From Nostoc sp. LEGE 06077 (lineage in GTDB: Bacteria; Cyanobacteriota; Cyanobacteriia; Cyanobacteriales; Nostocaceae), in assembly GCF_015207705.1 (NCBI RefSeq), contig NZ_JADEWI010000001.1, positions 124,001 through 188,000 of the forward strand: 64,000 bases of DNA, read 5' to 3'. Shown piece by piece: positions 18,001 through 24,223 of the stretch. Numbering within the stretch: position 1 is the first letter of the stretch; each line of letters opens with the position of its first letter. Below the pieces are notes generated by a model. The model was not told the DNA's origin and searched no databases. It worked only from the letters and a program-made list of their open reading frames with translations. Made by a program: the position numbers and the translations under genes.

Positions 18001-18725
18001 AAATTTTGTTTTGGCTCAAACAACGTACTACTACTGATAATGATCAGTATGTGCGCCGCGCTGCTATGCAAGAATTAGCTAGGGGTTTTAAAGATGATCC
18101 TGATACTCTCTTGATTTTGCAACAACGAGCGATCGCTGATCAATATTCTGATGTGCGCCGCGCCGCCGTGCAAGAATTGGCAAGGGGATTCAAAAATTCC
18201 CCCGATACTTTGCTGATTCTCAAACAACGCGCCACAACCGATGATAATGAATATGTCCGCCGCACAGCATTGCAAGAACTCGCCAAACATTTCACCAATG
18301 ATCCCGATATTCTCCCTATCCTGAAAAAACACGCCACATCTGATAAATATGCAGATGTCCGCCAAGCGGCTGTGCAAGAATTAGCCAGAAGATTCAAACA
18401 TGATCCTGATACTCTCGTCATTTTGAAGAAACGCGCCACTGTAGATAAATCATCTAATGTGCGACAAGTGGCTGTGCAAGAATTAGCCAGAGGTTTTAAA
18501 GACAAACTTGACTTATTTGACGTGTTTTATACTTGTGCTGTTAATGACCCTTTTACACGAGAATATAGTTTTCAAGATAACCCCCGCCAAGTCGCACTAG
18601 AAGCAATTACCGAACAATATCCCCACTATCCACAAACATTACCATTGTTACGCGATCGCGCCGCCAATGACCCAGATGAGCAAGTGCGGGAATTGGCTAA
18701 GAAAAAGTTAGCAGAATTAGGCTAA
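15009..18725 (+). CDS. NACHT-domain NTPase with C-terminal HEAT-like repeats (bacterial NLR-like)
   Basis: 1238 residues. Residues 1-285 are an alpha-helical N-terminal region of unrecognised fold with a hydrophobic start (IIDWLAVWGVTQAVGFTF). The NACHT ATPase follows: Walker A GDPGSGKST (295-303), Walker B LVMFDGLDE (375-383), sensor-like VIVTSRVIGYK, and the winged-helix segment AFVHRTFLEYFCAWEF (610-625) typical of bacterial NACHT proteins. From about residue 750, some 14 units of 34 residues (consensus FKDDPDTLxILKQRATTDxxxYVRQAAVQELARG) form a HEAT solenoid, with unit 5 one residue short. Bacterial NACHT proteins include proven anti-phage proteins, and a defence role here is inference. 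No effector domain of known type is fused, and no partner gene is adjacent. Confidence 0.88.
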   Translation: MMIIDWLAVWGVTQAVGFTFKPIFEELAKDVVKDWAKDLLKCIPKNILQQLKKEDIEIAAGKALKEFLELTQQELEDADIEELELKQYTKILKNFISNPLIRETLGYAFQAECQLLDAQVFSHTWYEMNLPTLPQKFEWERLTKRYVKKVKAIIRESDKLRSLLDSKTLEDVNKNLQKIVGIPTDFDLNIYQEGLYERYGNLKLDSLDTTGYAYNELKLWRMFIAQNVREVHQVLPQVHELPKEHLKKLRDANQVEAEVLLEELESYRRVYFEQPIVSVLDIINNPVYKYLVILGDPGSGKSTLLQFLALNWAESPLNNIISQPIPLLIELRTYIRRRENNECSNFLEFFHKCSGIVHHLNQHQLHEHLKTGNALVMFDGLDEVFELGKREDVITDIHRFTNVYPNVRVIVTSRVIGYKPQRLRDAEFRHFMLQDLEAEQIQDFIIRWHELTLHDEEDKLRKRERLQRAIDTSKSIAELAGNPLLLTMMAILNRNQELPRDRATLYEQASRVLLHQWDVERALVEDSRLDPKTIDYKDKQAMLRQVAYHMQTSAKGLTGNLISVKDLEKILIRYLKNIEFENPTKVARVMINQLRTRNFMLCFLGADYYAFVHRTFLEYFCAWEFVWQFKETQTLSIKELNNEVFGKHWRYETWHEVLRLITGMIEPRFVCEILEYLMAQNGEAEKFINLFLAAKCLAEVRNRLLVTSTANKLLNHLKDLTKYDLGYYYQPYRDEEETKLVQEIRTKAVTSVATTWKDDADTLVWLKQLANVDEHEDVRRISVQELARSFRDHVETLVWLKQRAIADNDWTVRQVALQELTRNFKDDWEILPLLKQRATTDENEYVRQAAVQELARGFKDKPNILHWLKQRVTADNSGTVRQVAVQELARGFKDDLDTLPWLKQRTSDNDWTVRQVAVQELARGFKDNSDTLTILKQRAIDDENEYVRQAAVQELARGFKDNSDTLAILKQCAMTDKYSGVRQTAVEELARGFKEEAEILFWLKQRTTTDNDQYVRRAAMQELARGFKDDPDTLLILQQRAIADQYSDVRRAAVQELARGFKNSPDTLLILKQRATTDDNEYVRRTALQELAKHFTNDPDILPILKKHATSDKYADVRQAAVQELARRFKHDPDTLVILKKRATVDKSSNVRQVAVQELARGFKDKLDLFDVFYTCAVNDPFTREYSFQDNPRQVALEAITEQYPHYPQTLPLLRDRAANDPDEQVRELAKKKLAELG
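17260..18510 (+). repeat. 102-bp tandem coding repeats (HEAT units)
   Basis: Each repeat carries the word GTGCAAGAATTAGC followed by AGxGGTTTTAAAGA at about 102-bp spacing, encoding VQELARGFKD. The DNA similarity between several units (for example near 17770 and 17870) is very high, implying recent unit duplication or gene conversion. Confidence 0.8.
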
Positions 18726-18732
18726 AAATTTT

Positions 18733-18795
18733 GGTGATCAGCTGTTGCACATTTAACTTACATAACATACTCAATTTTCTTTTGTGCAGATCACC
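18733..18795. other. Inverted repeat downstream of the NACHT gene
   Basis: GGTGATC (18733-18739) pairs with GATCACC (18789-18795), and the inner GCAC (18747-18750) pairs with GTGC (18784-18787). It lies 8 bp after the NACHT stop codon. It could limit 3' transcription but lacks a strong U-tract. Confidence 0.4.
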
Positions 18796-18940
18796 TTACT
18801 TTGCTCTGTTTACATTTCTTTAGAGACAATCTCTTATACTATATTATGAAAGCAAATTACAGTGGTTTTCATCCTATTGAGGTACATCCCTCTAGTCTCT
18901 GTTACTTATTTACTTGTAGTCATAACTTATTAGCAAAGGA

Positions 18941-19195
18941 ATGAAACTATCAAATCTTGAACCCCAAACAATTGATCGAATTATTGAAATGGCCTGGGAA
19001 GATAGAACCCCATTTGAGGCAATTGAGGCACAGTTTGGACTGCAAGAAAAACAGGTAATTGCCTTAATGCGTCAGCAAATGAAAGCATCCAGTTTTCGGA
19101 TGTGGCGAGAAAGAGTTACTAAACGTAAAACTAAACATTTAAATAAACGAGAGTTTGTGGCTGGCAGATTTAAATCACAAAATCAAAAATCATGA
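18941..19195 (+). CDS. TIGR03643/DUF2805 small protein
   Basis: 84 residues. The core IDRIIEMAWEDRTPFEAIEA continuing to QFGLQEKQVIALMR and the basic segment FRMWRERVTKRKTKH are the signature of the TIGR03643 (DUF2805) family. The helix-turn-helix-like spacing and strong positive charge suggest nucleic-acid binding, but no function is established. An AAGGA ribosome-binding site precedes the ATG by 1-5 bases (GCAAAGGAATG), unusually close. It is a single gene. Confidence 0.75.
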   Translation: MKLSNLEPQTIDRIIEMAWEDRTPFEAIEAQFGLQEKQVIALMRQQMKASSFRMWRERVTKRKTKHLNKREFVAGRFKSQNQKS

Positions 19196-19307
19196 ATCTA
19201 ACAGTCCGATAGAACTCCTATTTGATTTGTGAAAAAAACTTACTACAGCTTCTGTTCCTCGTTTTCTATCTTGAAGAATAAGTTTGTAAATTAAATAAAA
19301 TTGCTAT

Positions 19308-19415
19308 ATGAATCACGATATTGTCATTTTTTTGCTCAGTGCTGGGTTGCTCATTATATATTTGATTTTCTCAGCCTTGACCGAGATGGGGACAAAGTTA
19401 CCTGGGAAAAAGTGA
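19308..19415 (+). CDS. Putative small membrane peptide, 35 residues
   Basis: ATG 19308 opens MNHDIVIFLLSAGLLIIYLI and ends FSALTEMGTKLPGKK. This gives one hydrophobic helix (residues 5-24) with a short basic C-terminus, as in small subunits of thylakoid complexes. No strong Shine-Dalgarno is visible, and I do not recognise the sequence. The hydrophobic-then-basic pattern and fit between neighbouring genes make it a plausible real gene. Confidence 0.45.
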   Translation: MNHDIVIFLLSAGLLIIYLIFSALTEMGTKLPGKK

Positions 19416-19451
19416 GCGATCGCTTTCCCCGATAAACTAGAAGCAAAACTC

Positions 19452-19643
19452 CTATTGAACTACGTCCTCTACTTTGAAAATTTGTCCTGCTACCGTTACT
19501 TGGTCGCTGGATACTAATTTCCGACCGCGACGGGTTTCAACGGCACCATTGACTTTAACATCACCATTAATAATCATCAGTTTGGCTTGTCCTCCAGTTC
19601 CGGCGATACCTAGCAACTTTAAAAACTGGTCGAGTTTAATCAT
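19452..19643 (-). CDS. S4-domain RNA-binding protein (YbcJ-like)
   Basis: 63 residues starting MIKLDQFLKLLGIAGTGGQA at ATG 19643; the frame extends 11 codons further upstream without conservation. The whole protein is one S4 domain: helix-loop LDQFLKLLGIAGTGGQAK, then the strand segment VKVNGAVETRRGRKLVSSDQ. Stand-alone S4 proteins of the YbcJ/RqcP type bind rRNA or ribosomes. The role in cyanobacteria is not known. Monocistronic. Confidence 0.8.
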   Translation of the reverse strand: MIKLDQFLKLLGIAGTGGQAKLMIINGDVKVNGAVETRRGRKLVSSDQVTVAGQIFKVEDVVQ

Positions 19644-19774
19644 TTTGCCGCTTGTTGAATGTAATTCACACTGCACATCAAGATTATTTTATAGCGGTAT
19701 GCACTTGAATGAGATACAGGATTGACTGCAAAATCTATACACTAAAAGACTTTCAACTCTGTTCCCTGAAATAA

Positions 19775-20206
19775 ATGATGCATGAAATATTTATGCTAAC
19801 TGCTTTAGAGCAAAGTAGAAAAGCTTTACCACAATGTTTGCCCAACCCACCAGTAGGCTGTGTAATCGTAGACAAGGAACAAATAGTAGCTCAAGGATAT
19901 ACACAATCACCAGGAAAACATCATGCGGAGGCTTATGCGCTGAAACAGATTCAAGGAAAAGCTTTTGACTGCTTGAAAATGTATGTAACTCTTGAGCCTT
20001 GTTCTTTTTATGGACGGACACCTGCGTGCGCTCTAACTCTTGCGGAAGATCCTCGTGTAGATGAAATATATGTATCTATAGTTGATCCAGATCCTCGTAA
20101 TGATGGCAAAGGATTGGAAATTCTGAGAACACCCGGAAAGATAGTTCATCTTGGTTTATGTGCCGATGAAGTCAAGGCTTTTTTAAGCAAATATTTATTA
20201 AGATGA
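19775..20206 (+). CDS. Stand-alone RibD-type zinc deaminase domain protein
   Basis: 143 residues of cytidine-deaminase fold. The zinc and catalytic motifs are HAEAY (with the catalytic glutamate) and the family-specific PCSFYGRTPAC, in which the two cysteines complete the zinc site. The PCSxxGRTPxC form is typical of the deaminase half of RibD, acting on 2,5-diamino-6-ribosylaminopyrimidinone phosphate. The reductase half is absent, and a separate RibD_C protein lies at 757. Its stop overlaps the next start (ATGA), so it is translationally coupled with a DOPA-dioxygenase-like gene. The substrate may not be riboflavin-related. Confidence 0.75.
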   Translation: MMHEIFMLTALEQSRKALPQCLPNPPVGCVIVDKEQIVAQGYTQSPGKHHAEAYALKQIQGKAFDCLKMYVTLEPCSFYGRTPACALTLAEDPRVDEIYVSIVDPDPRNDGKGLEILRTPGKIVHLGLCADEVKAFLSKYLLR

Positions 20207-20589
20207 TAGAAAATAATCTAGGTAAAACTATGAAAGAAAATAGCATGATCATCGGTTTTCATGCTCATGTTTACTATGATCTAGAAACTCGTGATATTGC
20301 GGCTCAAATCCGCGAAGGATTAGGTACAAGATTTGAAGTGCAACTGGGACGTTGGCATGATCAGCCAATTGGGCCACACCCTAAATCAATGTATCAAGTT
20401 GCCTTTGCACCAAATCAATTTCCGCAGGTTGTACCTTGGTTAATGCTGAACCGTGAGGGATTAGATATTCTCGTCCATCCTGAGACTGGTGATGATGTCA
20501 CAGACCATACAGCACACGCTTTATGGCTAGGAAATAAGCTGGAATTGAATATCCAAGTCCTACAACGAATTAGACCTAACGCCTCTTAA
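20203..20589 (+). CDS. DOPA 4,5-dioxygenase family protein
   Basis: 128 residues from ATG 20203, overlapping the deaminase stop; ATG 20230 is a second possible start. Conserved segments are FHAHVYYD, FEVQLGRWHDQPIGPHP, SMYQVAF, and GLDILVHPETGDDVTDHTAHALWLG. The histidines in these match the DOPA 4,5-dioxygenase family, which cleaves the catechol ring of L-DOPA in fungal and plant betalain pathways. Bacterial members are widespread and mostly of unknown substrate. Coupling to a deaminase and proximity to a phosphatase and an O-methyltransferase suggest a small metabolic set, by inference only. Confidence 0.75.
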   Translation: MIENNLGKTMKENSMIIGFHAHVYYDLETRDIAAQIREGLGTRFEVQLGRWHDQPIGPHPKSMYQVAFAPNQFPQVVPWLMLNREGLDILVHPETGDDVTDHTAHALWLGNKLELNIQVLQRIRPNAS

Positions 20590-20652
20590 AAACCTCCACA
20601 TATCTTTGCCTGGAAAACGAGATGAGGTGATGGGAATTAGCTACCAGAAGAT

Positions 20653-21231
20653 ATGACTAGAAATACATACAAATTCGCTGCGGCTTGGGAGCATGAACCA
20701 ATTGTATTTGGAGCTTCCAGACCAGGTTACTCTCATCAACAAGTATCTAATTGGATTGAGTTCATGAAACAGCAAAATGTTCAACGAGTTTGCTGTCTTT
20801 TGAGCGAAGAACAATTAGCTCTTTATCCTCATCTTTTAAGCACATATCAACAAGAATTTGGTAGTCAAAAAGTTTGTTGGACACCTATTGAAGATTTCCA
20901 TTTTGCGAATTTAGAAACACTCACACAAAAAATAATTCCTTTTTTATTAGCAGCAGACAAAGAAAGTGAGAAAGTAGTTGTACACTGCTCCGGTGGGATT
21001 GGCCGCACTGGTCATGTACTAGCTGCATGGTTAGTGAGTATTCGGGGATTCTCTAATCAAGATGCGATCGCCGCCGTAAGAAGAACAGGTAGAAATCCTT
21101 ATGAAGCTGCGATCGCAGCTGCGTTAACTCTGAGAAATCCCTTCAAAGTTGTTAAGGAACTGAATATCCTGTTAAATGATTGTCGTCTGTTTTACCTAAC
21201 ACACCATGACTGCTTTGATGAACTAACTTAA
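20653..21231 (+). CDS. Dual-specificity / tyrosine protein phosphatase-like protein
   Basis: 192 residues. The P-loop HCSGGIGRTG (111-120) fits the CX5R(T/S) signature with nucleophile C112 and R118, and D81 in PIEDFHF is the likely general acid. The preceding segment VQRVCCLLSEEQL is typical of cyclin-dependent-kinase-inhibitor-3-like and DSP domains. It should remove phosphate from Tyr/Ser/Thr or from a small phosphorylated molecule. It lies 63 bp after the dioxygenase-like gene on the same strand, and its 3' end overlaps the convergent O-methyltransferase gene by 4 bp. Confidence 0.8.
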   Translation: MTRNTYKFAAAWEHEPIVFGASRPGYSHQQVSNWIEFMKQQNVQRVCCLLSEEQLALYPHLLSTYQQEFGSQKVCWTPIEDFHFANLETLTQKIIPFLLAADKESEKVVVHCSGGIGRTGHVLAAWLVSIRGFSNQDAIAAVRRTGRNPYEAAIAAALTLRNPFKVVKELNILLNDCRLFYLTHHDCFDELT

Positions 21232-21893
21232 CGCTTGCGTGCTAAAGTTAGCCCATCGGCAACGGCAATCAAACTTAAATCTATGCGATCGTCTTGAGAT
21301 AACTTGCTGTTGAATTCACGAATAGCTGTGGTAGATGAGTCTTGTAATTCTAATTGAGTCACTTTTCCAGACCACAGCACATTATCAATCACAATTAAAC
21401 CACCAGGACGCACTAACTTTAAGGCCAATTCGTAATAACGATAATAGTTTTCCTTATCTGCATCGATAAAGGCAAAGTCAAAAGTTTCTGCCTGACCTTG
21501 TGTTAAAAGATACTCTAAAGTTTCCGTTCCTGGAGCAAGTTGCAAGTCAATTTTATCTGCCACACCTGCTTTCTCCCAATAACGCCGAGCAACAGATGTA
21601 AACTCTTCACTAACATCACAGGCGATAATCTTACCATCAGGCGGTAATACTAAAGCAACACTCAAAGAACTATAGCCAGTAAAAACTCCCACTTCTAAAG
21701 TTTTCTTGGCACCAATCAACTTAACCAAGAGTGCTAAAAACTGTCCTTGTTCTGGCGCAACCTGCATATTTGCACGGGGATGGTGAGCAGTTTCTTGCCG
21801 TAACTGCAAAAGTACTTCTGGTTCACGTAGGGATACAGACAAGAGATATTCGTACAAATTTGGTGTCAGATTCAGTGTTTTAGCAGTAGACAT
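21228..21893 (-). CDS. Class I SAM-dependent O-methyltransferase (CCoAOMT-like), paralogue 1
   Basis: 221 residues. The SAM-binding motif LEVGVFTGYSSLSVAL, the acidic loop ACDVSE, the metal-site segment FDFAFIDADKENY and IDNVLWSGKV identify the divalent-cation-dependent catechol/caffeoyl-CoA O-methyltransferase family (COG4122). A close paralogue lies at 60363-61025, with long identical stretches such as NVLWSG and FIDADK. It is convergent with the phosphatase gene. A catechol substrate would fit the DOPA-dioxygenase neighbour, but that is inference. Confidence 0.85.
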   Translation of the reverse strand: MSTAKTLNLTPNLYEYLLSVSLREPEVLLQLRQETAHHPRANMQVAPEQGQFLALLVKLIGAKKTLEVGVFTGYSSLSVALVLPPDGKIIACDVSEEFTSVARRYWEKAGVADKIDLQLAPGTETLEYLLTQGQAETFDFAFIDADKENYYRYYELALKLVRPGGLIVIDNVLWSGKVTQLELQDSSTTAIREFNSKLSQDDRIDLSLIAVADGLTLARKR

Positions 21894-22176
21894 AATTTCT
21901 CGGAGCTTGCGTTTGTTGCATATTTGTGTGAGTATTTTACCAAAAACGGTAACTTGCTCGATTTATCGTAGTATTAATTATGCTAAGAGCCTGAACAAAG
22001 ACTATTATCCTACGGAGTTAGGCGATCGCAATGGGCTTGTCTCACTGGATGTGATGGTGTTATGTTACGTTCTAATATCAAATGCCAAGAGGCACATTGA
22101 TTTGGATAAAAAAATTAGCTGTACCAATATAAGATAGTCAATAATTTTTGATCAACAATTGAATTAGTAAAATAAT

Positions 22177-22686
22177 ATGCCGTTAATAGAGACATTTACA
22201 ACTCATAGTTTATTGGCAGAACGGCTGCGATTTCAACATTTAACCGAATTAAATCGGATGCACCAAAATCAACAAGTAATGGCAACTTTAGGTGGTGTGC
22301 TTTCTGATGAAGAAACACGGCTATTTATTTTCAATAACTTGCATCATTGGCAGCAGTATGGATTTGGTTTATGGGTATTTCGAGATAAAATTAATCATCA
22401 GTTTGTTGGTCGTGCTGGTCTTCGCAATACAAATGTAGAAGGCAGTAATGAAGTTGAATTAGCTTATGCTCTTATGGCTAAATTTTGGGGTCTAGGTTTA
22501 GCCACTGAAATGGGAGAAAAAATATTGAAAATAGGTTTTGAACTCCTAAACTTACGGGAGGTTGTTTGTTTTACTCTAACGACAAATCTAGCTTCACAAC
22601 GGGTTATGGAAAAATTAGGCTTTAAGTATGAGCGTGAGTTTATATATGCAAATTTTCCTCATTTATTTTATCGATTAAAAGCTTAA
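22177..22686 (+). CDS. GNAT N-acetyltransferase (RimJ/RimL type)
   Basis: 169 residues. The acceptor-side start (TTHSLLAERLRFQHLT) and the acetyl-CoA-binding segment (LAYALMAKFWGLGLATEMGE), with the Q/RxxGxG/A-like turn WGLGLATE, are typical of the RimJ/RimL subgroup. The downstream TTNLASQRVMEKLGFKYERE is the conserved C-terminal motif (N.ASxRVMEKLGF). These enzymes acetylate ribosomal N-termini, amino-sugars or small amines, and the substrate cannot be told here. It is a single gene, 69 bp before the SDR gene on the same strand. Confidence 0.85.
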   Translation: MPLIETFTTHSLLAERLRFQHLTELNRMHQNQQVMATLGGVLSDEETRLFIFNNLHHWQQYGFGLWVFRDKINHQFVGRAGLRNTNVEGSNEVELAYALMAKFWGLGLATEMGEKILKIGFELLNLREVVCFTLTTNLASQRVMEKLGFKYEREFIYANFPHLFYRLKA

Positions 22687-22778
22687 CTATAAAATTAGGG
22701 ATACTGGCTATATAGATTTTTTTTTAACTGGGAAAAAATCTGATAATATCTAACTTGGAATTTAACGAATTAACTAAA

Positions 22779-23549
22779 ATGTCTTTTATTAAAGATTTTG
22801 AAAATGCTAATACCCTAATTATTGGAGCCAGTCAAGGTATTGGTTTAGGTTTTGTGAAAAAACTACTTCTAGATAAAAGAGTCAACAAAATATACGCCAC
22901 ATATCGTCAACAACAAACTGCTGAAGAATTATTGAGTTTAACATCTGAATATGCAGATAAATTAACTTGCATAGAAATGGATATTACTGATGAGTCACAG
23001 ATTGTTGAAGCAGTCAAAGTTATCAGTACACAAATCAACAAACTACACTTAGTTATTAACTGCGTAGGACTGTTACATGATGGTGATTTACAACCAGAAA
23101 AAAGCTTAAGACAAATTAATCCAGAAAATTTACTGCGCTACTTTCAAATTAACAGTATTGGTGCAGTGCTAGTCGCTAAACACTTATTACCACTATTTCG
23201 TCATAAACAACCCAGTGTATTTGCTACGATATCGGCTAAAGTTGGCAGTATTGGCGACAACAAACTAGGAGGATGGTATGGTTATCGTGCGTCTAAAGCG
23301 GCGCTGAATATGTTGATGCGAACAGCCGCAATTGAGTATGGAAGGAGTTGTCCTAGCACCCTGGTTGTAACCTTACATCCTGGAACAACTGATACTCGTC
23401 TTTCTCATCCATTTCAGCGCAATGTACCACCAGACAAATTATTTTCAGTAGAACGAACTGTTACCCAATTATTAACTGTAATTGAACAACTGCAAGCAGG
23501 CGATAGTGGTCAATTCTTTTCCTGGGATGGAAGCAAGTTACCTTGGTAA
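22779..23549 (+). CDS. SDR-family oxidoreductase (CsgA/YciK-like)
   Basis: 256 residues from ATG 22779; an upstream TTG at 22755 is unlikely. The Rossmann nucleotide loop is GASQGIGLGF (16-25), with the NCVG segment in place of NNAG, and the active-site YRASKAALNM provides Tyr and Lys. The segment AKVGSIGDNKLGGWYGYRAS is like C-factor (CsgA) and related cell-cell signalling SDRs. The physiological substrate is unknown. It follows the GNAT gene closely and could be co-transcribed. Confidence 0.82.
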   Translation: MSFIKDFENANTLIIGASQGIGLGFVKKLLLDKRVNKIYATYRQQQTAEELLSLTSEYADKLTCIEMDITDESQIVEAVKVISTQINKLHLVINCVGLLHDGDLQPEKSLRQINPENLLRYFQINSIGAVLVAKHLLPLFRHKQPSVFATISAKVGSIGDNKLGGWYGYRASKAALNMLMRTAAIEYGRSCPSTLVVTLHPGTTDTRLSHPFQRNVPPDKLFSVERTVTQLLTVIEQLQAGDSGQFFSWDGSKLPW

Positions 23550-24092
23550 TACAACTTAGATTAGGCTGATAGATAAGTGCGATCGCCATATATTTGCATA
23601 TATTTTTACTGCAAAATTATAGATATAGCAGTCCAATTTGACATTAATTGTTGCCAGATAAAAGATAAAAATTCCCAATAGAATAGTTTATTATACACAA
23701 ATTCAGCATTAAATCTTAGCCATAAAATTTATTTTTCAGACATTAATTCTGAGTACTTTTTATATAAAATACTCGCTAAAACTATTCAATATAGCTTGTT
23801 ATTGCGATAGTTAATTCAGTCTCTAGTTCAATAGAATTAAATACTTCAATAGCCTAAAATTCTCAGCAATATGTAGGGCGTATCTCCATTTGCCAATTCA
23901 GAATATTTGGCATCATCAAAGACATATACAACTATAAAATCTCCAGGACTTTATTTCTTTATTAAAGTCCTATTTATATTTTCTATTGAGCAAGTCCTAA
24001 AATTCTAGGTTCGATTTTCCTGGTTTAAACTTTGTGAGTAAATTTTTACTATTTACCAAACTATTTCATCTGTATCACTATCTAAAAGCATA
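23550..24092. other. Long AT-rich interval without genes
   Basis: 540 bases with stops in all frames and no recognisable RNA gene. It contains a single HIP1-like octamer at its 5' end and the fragment GATATAGCAGTCC near 23624. It probably carries the promoter of the outer-membrane protein gene, now separated from it by the element at 24093-24211. Confidence 0.3.
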
Positions 24093-24211
24093 TATAGCAA
24101 TTCCCAAGCACATGAAATACACCCCACCCGCGCTTTCGCGCACCCTCTCCTTGCCAAGGGCAGGGTTGGGGAGGGGTAATTTTGTCCCTTACCAGAGTCG
24201 AAAACGCTATA
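24093..24211. mobile_element. 119-bp MITE, copy 1 (TATAGC ends)
   Basis: The ends TATAGCAATTCC and the complement of CGAAAACGCTATA form terminal inverted repeats. The interior has GC-rich arms (CACCCGCGCTTTCGCGCACC, CCCTGCCC/GGGTTGGGGAGGGG). A second copy of exactly 119 bp lies inverted at 61082-61200 with about 90% identity by eye. The flanking TA pairs are compatible with TA target-site duplication. Confidence 0.75.
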
Positions 24212-24223
24212 TTATATTTGCTC

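Noticed and set aside
17384-18505. Long minus-strand open frames (181, 121, 100 codons) opposite the NACHT gene
   Set aside because: They are antisense to the HEAT repeats and repeat with the same 102-bp period. The open frame is a by-product of biased codons in the repeats.
21907-22137. 76-codon plus-strand frame
   Set aside because: No Shine-Dalgarno and no recognisable domain pattern; it includes a HIP1 site and AT-rich DNA.
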